The notes under the pieces were generated by a model, which saw nothing but the letters and a program-made list of their open reading frames with translations, ran no database searches and was not told where the DNA came from. A stretch of 48,805 bases of DNA from Rhodospirillales bacterium (GTDB lineage: Bacteria > Pseudomonadota > Alphaproteobacteria > Acetobacterales > Acetobacteraceae): assembly GCA_947460455.1 (NCBI GenBank), contig CANHKG010000008.1, forward strand, positions 1-48,805, read 5' to 3'. Made by a program: the position numbers and the translations under genes. Positions 32,847-40,933 of the stretch are shown here, one piece after another. How positions within the stretch are numbered: the stretch's first letter is position 1; every line of letters starts with the position of its first letter.

Positions 32847-34406
32847 CTACGGCCGCGGCAGCATCCTGGGCCGCCCCGGGGTGCGCAGCGGCTCGGCCAG
32901 CTGGGCGAACTCGCACAGCAGCCGGCGCGTGTCGCGCGGGTCCACGATCTCCTCCACCTGGAATGTCTCCGCGGTGCGGAACGGCGAGCGCAGCTTGTTC
33001 AGCCGGTCCTCGATCTCGCGCAGCTTCGCCTTCGGGTCCTCGGCGCCCTCGATATCGGCGCGATAGGCCGCCTCGATCCCGCCTTCCAGCGGCAGCGAGC
33101 CCCACCAGCCCGACAGCCACGCATAGCGCAGCGCCAGCCGCCCGGCCGGGGTGTGCACGGCGCCCGCCACGCCGAAGGAATTGCGCACCACGATCGTGCA
33201 CCACGGCACCGTCGTTTGGTTCATCGCCGCCATCGCGCGCACGCCGTGGCGGATCACCGCGGTGCGCTCCGCCTCCACGCCGATCAGGAAGCCGGGGCAA
33301 TCCATCAGGTACACCACCGGCAGGTGGAACGTCTCCGCCAGGTCCACGAAGCGTACCACCTTCTGGCATGCATCCGCCGTCCAGGCGCCGGCATAGTGGT
33401 AGGGATCGCTGGCCATGATCGCCACCGGGTGCCCGCCCAGGCGCGCCAGACCGGTGATCACCGAGCGGCCGAAATGCCGGCCCATCTCGAAGAAGCTGCC
33501 CTGGTCCACCACCGTGTCGATGATGGTGCGCATTTTGTACACCTTGCGGCGATCGCGCGGGATCACGCTCATCAGCTTCTCGTCGCGCCGGTCCACCGGA
33601 TCGGCACTCGGCGCCACCGGCGGCACGCCATGCACGCTGGAGGGCAGGTAGGACAGGAAGCGGCGCACGCGCTCGAACGCTTCCTCCTCGGTATCCACCG
33701 CATCGTCCACGCCGCCGGCCTTGGTCTGGATTTCCCAGCCGCCCAGCTCGCGCTTGGTCACGTTGTGGCCCAGCGCGTTCACCACTGGCGGGCCCGCGAC
33801 GAACATCGCCGAGGTTTCCTTGGTCATGATCGAATAATGCGTCGCCGCCAGCCGCGCCGCCCCCAGCCCGGCCACGGAGCCCAGCCCCAGCCCCACCACC
33901 GGCACCTGGCTCATGTTGTCGGTGGCCAGGAAGAACCCCTCGCCGCCGCCCACGCCGCCGGGCAGGTTCGCCCGCCCGGTGGTCTCGATTGTCTTCACGC
34001 TGCCGCCGCCGCCGGAGCCTTCGATGATGCGGATGATCGGCAGCCGGAATTCGGCGGCCATGCGTTCCGCCATGATCGGCTTGGCCTTGATGGTGGCATC
34101 GGCGGAGCCGCCGCGCACGGTGAAGTCGTCGCCCACCACCACCACTGGCCGGCCATCCACGCGGCCGCGCCCGAACACGCAGTTGGACGGTACCAGCTCC
34201 AGCAGGTTGCCCTGTTCGTCGTACTGCGCCTTGCCGGCGATCGCGCCCACCTCGTGGAAGCTGCCGGTATCCAGCACGCCGTCGATCCGCTCGCGCACCG
34301 TCAGGCGCCCGCCATCATGCTGGCGCTTCACCTTCTCCGCGCCGCCCATTTGGCGGGCCATCTCTTCGCGACGGCGCAGTTCATCCAGTTCCGGCTGCCA
34401 GGTCAT
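32847..34406 (-). CDS. Acyl-CoA carboxylase, beta (carboxyltransferase) subunit
   Basis: The 519-residue protein has the two crotonase-like halves of biotin-dependent carboxyltransferases. The N half holds V-V-G-D-D-F-T-V-R-G-G-S and the glycine loop E-G-S-G-G-G-G-S. The C half holds D-C-P-G-F-L-I-G and N-S-F-G-V-A-G. It moves CO2 from carboxybiotin to an acyl-CoA such as propionyl- or methylcrotonyl-CoA. No biotin carboxylase or biotin carrier gene is found in the window, so the alpha subunit must be encoded elsewhere or this is a stand-alone homologue. GGGAGAG precedes the ATG. The gene diverges from the fumarylacetoacetase-like gene; the leftward membrane-protein gene follows 67 bp downstream. 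Confidence 0.9.
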   Translation of the reverse strand: MTWQPELDELRRREEMARQMGGAEKVKRQHDGGRLTVRERIDGVLDTGSFHEVGAIAGKAQYDEQGNLLELVPSNCVFGRGRVDGRPVVVVGDDFTVRGGSADATIKAKPIMAERMAAEFRLPIIRIIEGSGGGGSVKTIETTGRANLPGGVGGGEGFFLATDNMSQVPVVGLGLGSVAGLGAARLAATHYSIMTKETSAMFVAGPPVVNALGHNVTKRELGGWEIQTKAGGVDDAVDTEEEAFERVRRFLSYLPSSVHGVPPVAPSADPVDRRDEKLMSVIPRDRRKVYKMRTIIDTVVDQGSFFEMGRHFGRSVITGLARLGGHPVAIMASDPYHYAGAWTADACQKVVRFVDLAETFHLPVVYLMDCPGFLIGVEAERTAVIRHGVRAMAAMNQTTVPWCTIVVRNSFGVAGAVHTPAGRLALRYAWLSGWWGSLPLEGGIEAAYRADIEGAEDPKAKLREIEDRLNKLRSPFRTAETFQVEEIVDPRDTRRLLCEFAQLAEPLRTPGRPRMLPRP

Positions 34407-34521
34407 GTTCGTTCTCTCCCGATTGTCGACATCATGCGCGGCGCGCGGCCGGTGGCAAGGGAGTGTTCTTCCCTCACCGCCGCCCCCCGCCTAAGCTTCG
34501 CGGCCAAGGGGGAGGAAACGC

Positions 34522-35307
34522 ATGGCGAATTGGGTCCGGCTGGCACATGGCGGTGGCGGCGCCTTCGGCACGCTGAACGAGGACGGCTCCGTGGCGCTGC
34601 ACCGCGGTGACATGTTCGACAGCCCGACCCCCACCGGTGAGACCGTGCCCGCCGCCGCCGTGGTGCTGCGCGCGCCCGTGCGCCCCGGCAAGTTCATCGG
34701 CCTGTGGAACAATTTTCATGAGCTTGCCGCCAAGCAGGGCAACACCATCCCCGAGGCGCCGCTCACCTTCCTCAAATCCCCCGGCAGCATCGTGGGGCCC
34801 GAAGCCCCGATCCTGCCGCCACCCGGCTACACCGGCCGCGTGATCTACGAGGGCGAACTGGGCATCGTCATTGGCCGCCGCACCACCCATGCCGACGAGG
34901 CCGAGGCCGCGCGCAACATCTTCGGCTACACCTGCATCAACGATGTCACTGCCACGGACATCCTCACCGCCGACCCCGCCTTCCCGCAATGGGCGCGCGC
35001 CAAATCGCCGGACAGCTTCGGCCCCGCCGGCCCCTGCATCGTCCCTGAACTCCCCGCCGATGCCCGCGTCCGCGTGCTGCTCAACGGCCGCGAGCGCCAG
35101 AACTACCCGCTGTCGGACATGATCCTGCCACCGGCCCGAATCGTCGCCCTGCTCTCGCGCGAAATGACCCTGGAGCCCGGCGACCTCATCGCCTGTGGCA
35201 CCTCCGTCGGCGCCCTGCCGATGCGCCCGGGCATGACCGTGGAAGTCGCCATCGACGGCATCGGCACCCTGCGCAACATTTTCGCCCCCACGGAGGCCCC
35301 CGCATGA
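34522..35307 (+). CDS. Fumarylacetoacetate hydrolase-family protein
   Basis: The product has 261 residues with the family core: F-I-G-L-W-N-N-F-H-E (about 58-67), the metal-binding Y-E-G-E-L-G-I-V-I-G-R segment (about 112-122) and I-N-D-V-T-A-T-D (about 140-147). A C-terminal G-D-L-I-A-C-G-T-S-x-G is also present. Such enzymes cleave C-C bonds or hydrate/decarboxylate beta-keto or dienoic acids using Mg2+. A GGGGGAGG ribosome site lies before the ATG. The stop overlaps the CoA-transferase start (ATGA), so the two are translationally coupled and probably act in one pathway with the hydrolase and crotonase genes that follow. Confidence 0.9.
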   Translation: MANWVRLAHGGGGAFGTLNEDGSVALHRGDMFDSPTPTGETVPAAAVVLRAPVRPGKFIGLWNNFHELAAKQGNTIPEAPLTFLKSPGSIVGPEAPILPPPGYTGRVIYEGELGIVIGRRTTHADEAEAARNIFGYTCINDVTATDILTADPAFPQWARAKSPDSFGPAGPCIVPELPADARVRVLLNGRERQNYPLSDMILPPARIVALLSREMTLEPGDLIACGTSVGALPMRPGMTVEVAIDGIGTLRNIFAPTEAPA

Positions 35308-36515
35308 GCGAGCCCATCTTCGCCGGCCTCAAGGTGATCGACTGCGCCAGCTTCATCGCTGGCCCCGCCGCGGCCACCATCCTGGCCGACCACGGCGCCG
35401 AGGTGATCAAGATCGAACCGCCCGGCGCAGGCGATGCCTACCGCTCGCTGTTCACCCGGCCAGGCGCCCCCAACCCGGGCGTGGACTACGCCTGGCTCGC
35501 CGTCTCTCGCAACAAGCGCGGCCTGGCGCTGGACCTCAAGGCCCCGGAAGGCCGCGCCATCCTGGAACGCCTCGTCTCCCAGGCCGACATCTTCGTCACC
35601 AACTTTCCGCTCCCGGTCCGCGAGCGCCTGCGCACCCGCTACGCCGACTTCGCCGCCAAATACCCCCGGCTGATCTACGCCTCCCTCACCGCCTACGGCG
35701 AGGCCGGCCCCGAAGGTGACAAGACCGGCTTCGACACCACCGCCTACTGGGCCCGCTCCGGCCTGATGGACGAGGTCCGCGCCGACCACTCCGCCCTTCC
35801 TGCCCGCTCCGTGCCCGGCATGGGCGACCACCCCACCGCCTCAGCCCTGTTCGGTGGCATCGCCGCGGCCCTCTATCGCCGCGAACGCACGGGCCAGGGC
35901 GGCGAGGTTCGTGCCAACCTGATGAACGCCGGCATGTGGGCCAACACCTTCCTGATCCAGGCCGCCCTGTGCGGCGCCACCATCCCACCCCGCCCTAAGC
36001 GCGAGGACGCGCCCAACGCGCTCGGCAACATGTACCAGGCCGGCGATGGCCGCTGGTTCATCATCGCCGTGATCAGCGAAGACCGCCAATGGGCCCCGCT
36101 CGCCACCGCCATGGGCCTCACCCACCTCGTCGCCGATCCCCGCTTCGCCACCACCCCGGCCCGCCGCGCCAACGCCCGCGCCCTGATGAACGAATTGGAC
36201 GCCGTCTTCGCCACCGCCCCGCTGGCCGAATGGCGTACCAGGCTGGACGCCGCCGGCATCACCTTCGGCCCCATCGGCACCACCTATGAAATCGCCGCCG
36301 ACGAACAGGCCCTGGCCATCGGCGCCCTGCGCCCGATCGAAGGCACGCCCTACCTCACCGTGGACTCGCCCTTCACCATCGAAGGGGCTGCGAAAATCCC
36401 CGCGCACCGCGCGCCGGATCTGGGCGAGCACAGCAGTGAGATCCTGCGGGATGCCGGGTACTCGGACAGCGAGATTGCGGCGTTCAGGGTGGCTAAAGTG
36501 TTTGAAGGCAAGTAA
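35304..36515 (+). CDS. CaiB/BaiF-type (class III) CoA-transferase
   Basis: The 403-residue length and text are typical of the family: G-L-K-V-I-D (8-13), A-D-H-G-A-E-V-I-K-I-E-P-P (28-40), N-K-R-G-L-A-L-D-L-K, and K-T-G-F-D with D144 as the candidate catalytic aspartate. It moves CoA between carboxylic acids as a homodimer of interlocked rings. The start overlaps the preceding gene by four bases. A palindromic repeat follows the stop directly, so the FAH-like/CoA-transferase pair probably forms its own transcript. Confidence 0.92.
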   Translation: MSEPIFAGLKVIDCASFIAGPAAATILADHGAEVIKIEPPGAGDAYRSLFTRPGAPNPGVDYAWLAVSRNKRGLALDLKAPEGRAILERLVSQADIFVTNFPLPVRERLRTRYADFAAKYPRLIYASLTAYGEAGPEGDKTGFDTTAYWARSGLMDEVRADHSALPARSVPGMGDHPTASALFGGIAAALYRRERTGQGGEVRANLMNAGMWANTFLIQAALCGATIPPRPKREDAPNALGNMYQAGDGRWFIIAVISEDRQWAPLATAMGLTHLVADPRFATTPARRANARALMNELDAVFATAPLAEWRTRLDAAGITFGPIGTTYEIAADEQALAIGALRPIEGTPYLTVDSPFTIEGAAKIPAHRAPDLGEHSSEILRDAGYSDSEIAAFRVAKVFEGK

Positions 36516-36517
36516 GC

Positions 36518-36637
36518 ATGTTCTTTTTTGAAAAAAAGAACCAAAAAACTTTCGTAAATTTGATGCGGAAAAACACGGCCCAACCGCATCAAGCGAATGA
36601 AAGTCTTTTTGCTTCTTTTTCTACAGAAAAAGAAGAC
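36518..36637. repeat. Palindromic intergenic element, full-length copy 2
   Basis: The 120-bp unit is a nested inverted repeat. A left palindrome (arms GTTCTTTTTT/AAAAAAGAAC, 36520-36541) is followed by CAAAAAACTTTCG. A central hairpin comes next (TTGATGCGG/CCGCATCAA, 36560-36592), then TGAAAGTCTTTTTG and a right palindrome (CTTCTTTTTCT/AGAAAAAGAAG, 36612-36635). The left and right halves are imperfect reverse complements of each other. Related right halves lie at 23663-23686 and 38282-38307. It sits between the CoA-transferase stop and the hydrolase start. It may serve as a terminator, or it may be a MITE/REP-like element. Confidence 0.8.
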
Positions 36638-36656
36638 TCTTGAGGGAACCCCAGAA

Positions 36657-37418
36657 ATGCCCATGCTGAACAACAACGGCGTGAACATCCACTACGAGAC
36701 CCACGGCTCCGGCCCGCCGCTGCTGCTCAGCCACGGCTTCTCCGCCACCTCCGCCATGTGGCGCGGTCAGATCGAGCCCCTGTCGAAGCACCACACCCTG
36801 ATCCTGTGGGACATGCGCGGCCACGGGAACTCCGACTACCCCAGTGACCCCGCCGCCTACAGCGAAGAGGCCACCGTCTCCGACATGGCCGCGATCCTGG
36901 ATGCCGTCGGCGCGAAGCAAGCCATCATCGGCGGCCTTTCGCTCGGCGGCTACATGTCGCTCGCCTTCCACCTGCGCCACCCCGAGCGTTGCCGTGCGCT
37001 CCTCATCATCGACACCGGTCCCGGCTTCAAGAAAGACGAAGCCCGCGACGCCTGGAACGCCCGCAGCCACGAAACCGCCGCCCGCTTCGATGCCGAGGGC
37101 CTGGCCCCCCTGCTGAAGGGCTCGCCGGAACGCTCCAAGTCTCGCCACCGCGATGCCACCGGCCTGGCCCACGCCGCCCGCGGCATGCTCACCCAGCGCG
37201 ATGCCGGCGTGATCAACTCGCTGCCCTCCATCAAGGTGCCCGCGCTGGTGCTGGTCGGCAGCAAGGACACTCCCTTCCTCGTCGCCACCGACTACATGGC
37301 GGCCAAGATCGAGGGCAGCACCAAGGTCGTCATCCCCGATGCCGGCCATGCTGCCAACATCGACCAACCCGCCGCCTTCAACGAGGCGACGCTCGCCTTC
37401 CTCTCAAAGCTGAACTGA
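36657..37418 (+). CDS. Alpha/beta-fold hydrolase
   Basis: The product has 253 residues with the full catalytic triad pattern. These are G-L-S95-L-G-G (nucleophile elbow), D204 in G-S-K-D-T-P-F, and H231 in D-A-G-H-A-A-N. An oxyanion-type S-H-G-F lies near the N-terminus, and the family text W-D-M-R-G-H-G-N-S is present. It resembles 3-oxoadipate enol-lactonase and related carboxyl-ester/C-C hydrolases; the substrate is not clear. ATG 36657 was chosen, with GAGG upstream. A longer frame starting at 36597 reads through the palindromic repeat and is a false extension. The crotonase-fold gene follows after 11 bases. Confidence 0.9.
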   Translation: MPMLNNNGVNIHYETHGSGPPLLLSHGFSATSAMWRGQIEPLSKHHTLILWDMRGHGNSDYPSDPAAYSEEATVSDMAAILDAVGAKQAIIGGLSLGGYMSLAFHLRHPERCRALLIIDTGPGFKKDEARDAWNARSHETAARFDAEGLAPLLKGSPERSKSRHRDATGLAHAARGMLTQRDAGVINSLPSIKVPALVLVGSKDTPFLVATDYMAAKIEGSTKVVIPDAGHAANIDQPAAFNEATLAFLSKLN

Positions 37419-37429
37419 AAGAACACCCC

Positions 37430-38215
37430 ATGGCCACCTATCAGGACATCGCCGCCACCACCGAAGGCCACGTCGGCATCGTGGAAATCCGCAAGCCGCC
37501 GCACAACTTTTTCGATGTGTCGCTCATCAACCAGATCGCCGATGCGCTGCAGGCGTTCGATGCGGATAACGAAATCCGTTCCATCCTGTTCTGCGCCGAG
37601 GGCAAGGCCTTCTGCGCCGGCGCGGATTTCTCCAACCGGCCCGATACCGGCCTGGTGACGGAGGAAGGCGGGCAGGTGACGAAGCACCTCTACAAGGAAG
37701 CAGCCCGCATCTTCCGCAACAAGAAGCCCATCGTCGCGGCCATCCAGGGCCCCGCGATCGGCGGCGGCCTGGGCCTGGCGCTGGTGGCTGATTTCCGCAT
37801 CGCGGCGCCGGAAGCCCGCTTCAGCGCCAACTTCACCCGCCTGGGCTTCCACCCCGGCTTCGGCCTTACCGCCACCCTGCCGCGCCTTGTTGGCCAGCAG
37901 AAGGCGCAGATGATCTTCTACACCGGCCGGCGCTACACCGGGGAGGAAGCCGTCGCCATGGGCCTGGCCGACCAGCTCGCACCCCTGTCTGAGCTGCGCG
38001 CCACCGCCATGGCCCTGGCCGCCGAGATCGCGGTCGCCGCCCCGCTCGCCCTGCAATCCACCCGCGAAACCCTGCGCCGCGGCTTGGCCGACGCGATCGA
38101 AGCCGCCACCGAGCGCGAACTGGTGGAACAGGAATGGCAGCGCCGGACCGCGGATTTCCGCGAGGGCGTGAAGGCGATGGGCGAGCGCCGCACGCCGGAT
38201 TTCAAGGGAAGGTAA
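37430..38215 (+). CDS. Enoyl-CoA hydratase/isomerase (crotonase-fold) protein with unusual active site
   Basis: The product has 261 residues of crotonase fold: A-F-C-A-G-A-D-F (about 62-69), I-Q-G-P-A-I-G-G-G-L-G-L (oxyanion loop, about 105-116) and the C-terminal E-G-V-K-A-M-G-E-R-R-T-P-x-F. By eye-alignment with rat enoyl-CoA hydratase, the two catalytic glutamates (E144 and E164) fall on Phe and Gln. This suggests it is not a simple hydratase and may be an isomerase, hydrolase or decarboxylase. It is the last gene of the rightward pair with the alpha/beta hydrolase, and a strong hairpin lies 20 bases after the stop. Confidence 0.87.
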   Translation: MATYQDIAATTEGHVGIVEIRKPPHNFFDVSLINQIADALQAFDADNEIRSILFCAEGKAFCAGADFSNRPDTGLVTEEGGQVTKHLYKEAARIFRNKKPIVAAIQGPAIGGGLGLALVADFRIAAPEARFSANFTRLGFHPGFGLTATLPRLVGQQKAQMIFYTGRRYTGEEAVAMGLADQLAPLSELRATAMALAAEIAVAAPLALQSTRETLRRGLADAIEAATERELVEQEWQRRTADFREGVKAMGERRTPDFKGR

Positions 38216-38217
38216 GC

Positions 38218-38310
38218 GGTTTTTTCGGAAGAACTTTGCGCCGGGGGCTATCCCCGGCGCAAAGTCATAAAGTCTTTTTTGCTTCTTTTTTCTTCAGAAA
38301 AAAGAAGATC
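38218..38310. repeat. Palindromic intergenic element, copy 3
   Basis: The right half is intact: CTTCTTTTTTCT (38282-38293) and AGAAAAAAGAAG (38296-38307) around TC. The centre is a strong GC hairpin (38235-38265). The left half is reduced to GGTTTTTTCGGAAGAAC. It lies between the ends of the rightward crotonase gene and the leftward VOC gene. Confidence 0.7.
38235..38265. terminator. Perfect 13-bp bidirectional hairpin terminator
   Basis: CTTTGCGCCGGGG (38235-38247) pairs exactly with CCCCGGCGCAAAG (38253-38265) around GCTAT. It lies between two converging genes and is followed on the plus strand by TCATAAAGTCTTTTTT, so it should stop transcription from at least the left side. Confidence 0.75.
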
Positions 38311-38316
38311 CTTCCT

Positions 38317-38685
38317 TTATCCGACCTTGAACGCGACAAACTTGTTGCCATCGAGGTCGCGGAAATAACCGGCGTAGAACGTCTCGCCGCGCAGGCCCAC
38401 GGCGCCTTCGTCTGCGCCGCCCAGCGCCAGCGCCTTGGCGTGCATGGCTTCCACCTGCTCGCGGCTTTCCACCGCCAGTGCCACCATGGTGCCATTGCCA
38501 GCGGAGGCCGCGCTGCCGTCATACGGCTTCACCACGGCCACGCGCGGCGTGCCGGGCGCCATGCCCCAGGCCTTGAAGCGCTCATTGTCGGTCAGGCGCT
38601 TGGCACCGATCACGGCGAACAGCGCATCGTAGAAGGCGGCGGCGCGGGCCATGTCGTTGGTTCCGACGGTAACGAAGCCGATCAT
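38317..38685 (-). CDS. VOC (glyoxalase/dioxygenase-fold) family protein
   Basis: The 122-residue product fits one vicinal-oxygen-chelate domain. It starts I-G-F-V-T-V-G-T-N-D-M-A-R-A-A-A-F-Y-D and ends with F-R-D-L-D-G-N-K-F-V-A-F. Members bind a metal and act as isomerases, dioxygenases or antibiotic-binding proteins; the specific role cannot be assigned. ATG 38683-38685 with AAGGA upstream was preferred over an in-frame ATG 14 codons earlier that has no family support. It follows the solute-binding-protein gene by 72 bases and may be the last gene of that operon. Confidence 0.85.
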   Translation of the reverse strand: MIGFVTVGTNDMARAAAFYDALFAVIGAKRLTDNERFKAWGMAPGTPRVAVVKPYDGSAASAGNGTMVALAVESREQVEAMHAKALALGGADEGAVGLRGETFYAGYFRDLDGNKFVAFKVG

Positions 38686-38757
38686 CGTCTGTATCCTTGG
38701 TTGGGGCGCGGGCATGGATGCGCGCACCGGTCTGCAACAGGTAGGGGGTCCGGGCCG

Positions 38758-40311
38758 CTAAGTCACCCGCCGGACATTGAAGAACGTCACCCCGCCTTTC
38801 GGCACGCCCTCCAGGCCGCGGCGATACGCGGTCAGCGGGTAGTAGGTGCCGAGCGGGATGTATGGCACGTCCCGCCACACCAGCATCTGGATCTCGCGCG
38901 CGATCGCCTGCCGGGAAGCCAGGTCTGGTGCCTCGAACCACTGGTCGCGCAGCGCCACGATCTCCGGCACCGGCACCCACCCCACCCAGCCCGGCGAGAT
39001 GCCCAGATGGGCCGCGGGGTCGTAGCGGTTGTGGCCGTTGAACCAGTTGAACACCACGCTCCATCCGCCCTGGGAGGGCGCTGCCTTGCTCGCCCGGCGC
39101 TGGATCTGCGTGCCGTAATCCATCACCTGCAGATCCACGTTGAGCCCGATCCGCTTCAGCAGGTCGGCGCCCACCTGGGACACCGCGAACAGGCTCGGAT
39201 AATCCCCGGCTGCCAGCACCACGACCTTCTCGCCGCCATAGCCGGAGGCGCGCAGCAGGCGCTGTGCGGCGGCGAGGTCGCCGGCCATCGCCTCCACCCC
39301 GGCATCCGTGCTCATCGGCTTGCCCAGGCTCCACACCCCCACCCGGTCGCGCCACACCTCGCGGTCCTCGCCGGCGATGGCGGTCATGAAATCTGATTGC
39401 CGGATTGCCGGCAAAACCGCGCGGCGCACCGCCGGGTTGTCAAACGGCGGATGCAGCGCGTTGAAGCGCAGGATGGCCTCGCCGCCGATGAAATCCTGGA
39501 TCTGCACCGCCAGCGCGGGATCGCGCCGCAAGGAGGGTGCGTGGTCCGGCCCGATATCGCCCACCCAATCCACTTCGCCCTTCTGCAGGCTGGCAATGGC
39601 GGTGGAGGCATCGGGGATGATGCGCCATTCCACCCGCTCGAAATGCGCCACCTTGCCGCCGGCCATGTAGTTGCCCGGTTCCGGGCGCGGCACGTAGCCG
39701 GCGAAGCGCTCGTACACCACGCGCGCGCCCACCACGCGCTCATCGGCGCGGTAGCGGAACGGCCCGCTGCCCACCACCTCGGCCATCCGGCCGCGCTCGC
39801 CACCGGCCACCAGGCGCTCGGGCAGGATGAAGGCCGGATAGGTTGCGGGCTTGGCCAACGCATATGGCAGCAAAGGGAATGGCCGCTTCAGCCGGAATTC
39901 CACCACGCGGTCGCCATCGGCGCGCAACTCATCGAGCTGCGAGGCGATCTTGCCAGCGAACACATCCACGCCCAGCCAGCGCTTCAGGCTGGCCACCGCA
40001 TCGCGTGCCAGCACGGGGGTGCCATCATGGAAGCGCAGCCCCTCGCGCAGCGTGATCCGCCAGCGCCGGCCATCGTCTTCCACGGTGGCCCCGGCCGCCA
40101 TCTGTGGCTGCGGCTGGCTGTCGCGGTCCAGCCCATAGAGCGCGTCGTACACCATGTTCGAATGCTGAACCGTCACGTCCGGTCCCGCGAAGAACGGGTC
40201 CAGCACGGTCACATCCGCCACCGGCACGAAGCGCAATGTGGAGCCTTGTGCCCGCGCCAGGTTGGGCGCCGCCAAGGCCAGGCCTGAAGCCAGCAGCGCC
40301 CGACGTTTCAT
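38758..40311 (-). CDS. ABC transporter solute-binding protein, family 5 (peptide/opine type)
   Basis: The product has 517 residues. M-K-R-R-A-L-L-A-S-G is a signal peptide with a twin-arginine-like pair, and cleavage is expected near A-R-A-Q. The mature protein shows family 5 text: L-D-P-F-F-A, W-R-I-T-L-R-E-G-L-R-F-H-D-G-T-P-V (about 82-98), V-G-S-G-P-F-R-Y and F-N-A-L-H-P-P-F-D-N-P-A-V-R-R-A. It binds peptides or similar small molecules in the periplasm. The start overlaps the previous stop by one base (TGATG). No permease or ATPase gene is visible in the window. It is probably the uptake component for the substrate of this operon. Confidence 0.9.
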   Translation of the reverse strand: MKRRALLASGLALAAPNLARAQGSTLRFVPVADVTVLDPFFAGPDVTVQHSNMVYDALYGLDRDSQPQPQMAAGATVEDDGRRWRITLREGLRFHDGTPVLARDAVASLKRWLGVDVFAGKIASQLDELRADGDRVVEFRLKRPFPLLPYALAKPATYPAFILPERLVAGGERGRMAEVVGSGPFRYRADERVVGARVVYERFAGYVPRPEPGNYMAGGKVAHFERVEWRIIPDASTAIASLQKGEVDWVGDIGPDHAPSLRRDPALAVQIQDFIGGEAILRFNALHPPFDNPAVRRAVLPAIRQSDFMTAIAGEDREVWRDRVGVWSLGKPMSTDAGVEAMAGDLAAAQRLLRASGYGGEKVVVLAAGDYPSLFAVSQVGADLLKRIGLNVDLQVMDYGTQIQRRASKAAPSQGGWSVVFNWFNGHNRYDPAAHLGISPGWVGWVPVPEIVALRDQWFEAPDLASRQAIAREIQMLVWRDVPYIPLGTYYPLTAYRRGLEGVPKGGVTFFNVRRVT

Positions 40312-40931
40312 CACACCACCCGGCGCAGCATCGAGACGGCCGAATCCAGCGTCATCTGCCGCCGCACCCGGAAATTGGCGAAGGCCTGTTCCGCCTTCGT
40401 CCCCACCGGGTTCAGCACGAAGCGCGAGGCTTCCCAGGCGGCGAGGTCCTTGTACCACGCCATCAGCCACACCCGCGTCACCCCCGGGGAGGGCGGGGCG
40501 AGGCTGCGCCAGAACCCGATCACGCGCGTGTCGTGCACGTCCTCGAAATTGTCCCAGGCATCGGCGGAGATGTCGCGAAACCGCGGCCAGTCTTCCTGCG
40601 CGCAATCGAACCAGCGGTGGGAGAAGAACCCTTCCGTTTCCGGAAGAGTCTCCTCGGCCGTCGGCCGCGGGTCCGGCTCCCAGAACTCGTGCCGGATCAC
40701 GCCCGCCGGCACCCCGGCCAGCAGATCCACCCCGCGTGCGGTGGCTTCGTCGGGAAACTCCGAGAGCATGACAAGGTTGTTCACGCCGAGCCCGATCATG
40801 GAGGTGAACACCCCGAACACCCGGCCTCCCGCCGCGCGGGCCGTCTCCGCCGCGCGCGTGGTCAGCAGCTTGCCGACCGGGGCCGCGCCATGCGCCGCCG
40901 TGGCCAGTACGTGGTGTTGGAAGATGCGCAT
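40311..40931 (-). CDS. NIPSNAP-like protein (206 aa)
   Basis: The start M-R-I-F-Q-H-H-V-L lies 2 bases after the stop of the cyclase gene. The N-terminal 100 residues read like a ferredoxin-like dimeric alpha/beta domain of the NIPSNAP type, and the second half (F-F-S-H-R-W-F-D ... V-W-L-M-A-W-Y-K-D-L-A-A-W-E) looks like a second such domain. Function in this family is poorly known; in catabolic operons it often goes with hydrolases and dioxygenases. The ATG at 40929-40931 was chosen over an upstream start that would overlap the cyclase gene. The match is by general pattern, so moderate confidence. Confidence 0.7.
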   Translation of the reverse strand: MRIFQHHVLATAAHGAAPVGKLLTTRAAETARAAGGRVFGVFTSMIGLGVNNLVMLSEFPDEATARGVDLLAGVPAGVIRHEFWEPDPRPTAEETLPETEGFFSHRWFDCAQEDWPRFRDISADAWDNFEDVHDTRVIGFWRSLAPPSPGVTRVWLMAWYKDLAAWEASRFVLNPVGTKAEQAFANFRVRRQMTLDSAVSMLRRVV

Positions 40932-40933
40932 GG

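Noticed and set aside
31670..34610. Long plus-strand frames (582 and 597 codons) over the membrane-protein and carboxyltransferase genes
   Set aside because: Gln/Arg/His-rich shadow products; the opposite strand has clear protein families.
36597..36656. N-terminal extension of the alpha/beta hydrolase
   Set aside because: These 20 codons are the translated palindromic repeat (a K-V-F-L-L-L-F-type run); a good ribosome site and normal family start lie at 36657.
38134..39396. A plus-strand frame joining the crotonase 3' end to the solute-binding-protein region
   Set aside because: Runs through a terminator hairpin and the palindromic repeat, then in shadow of the VOC and solute-binding genes.
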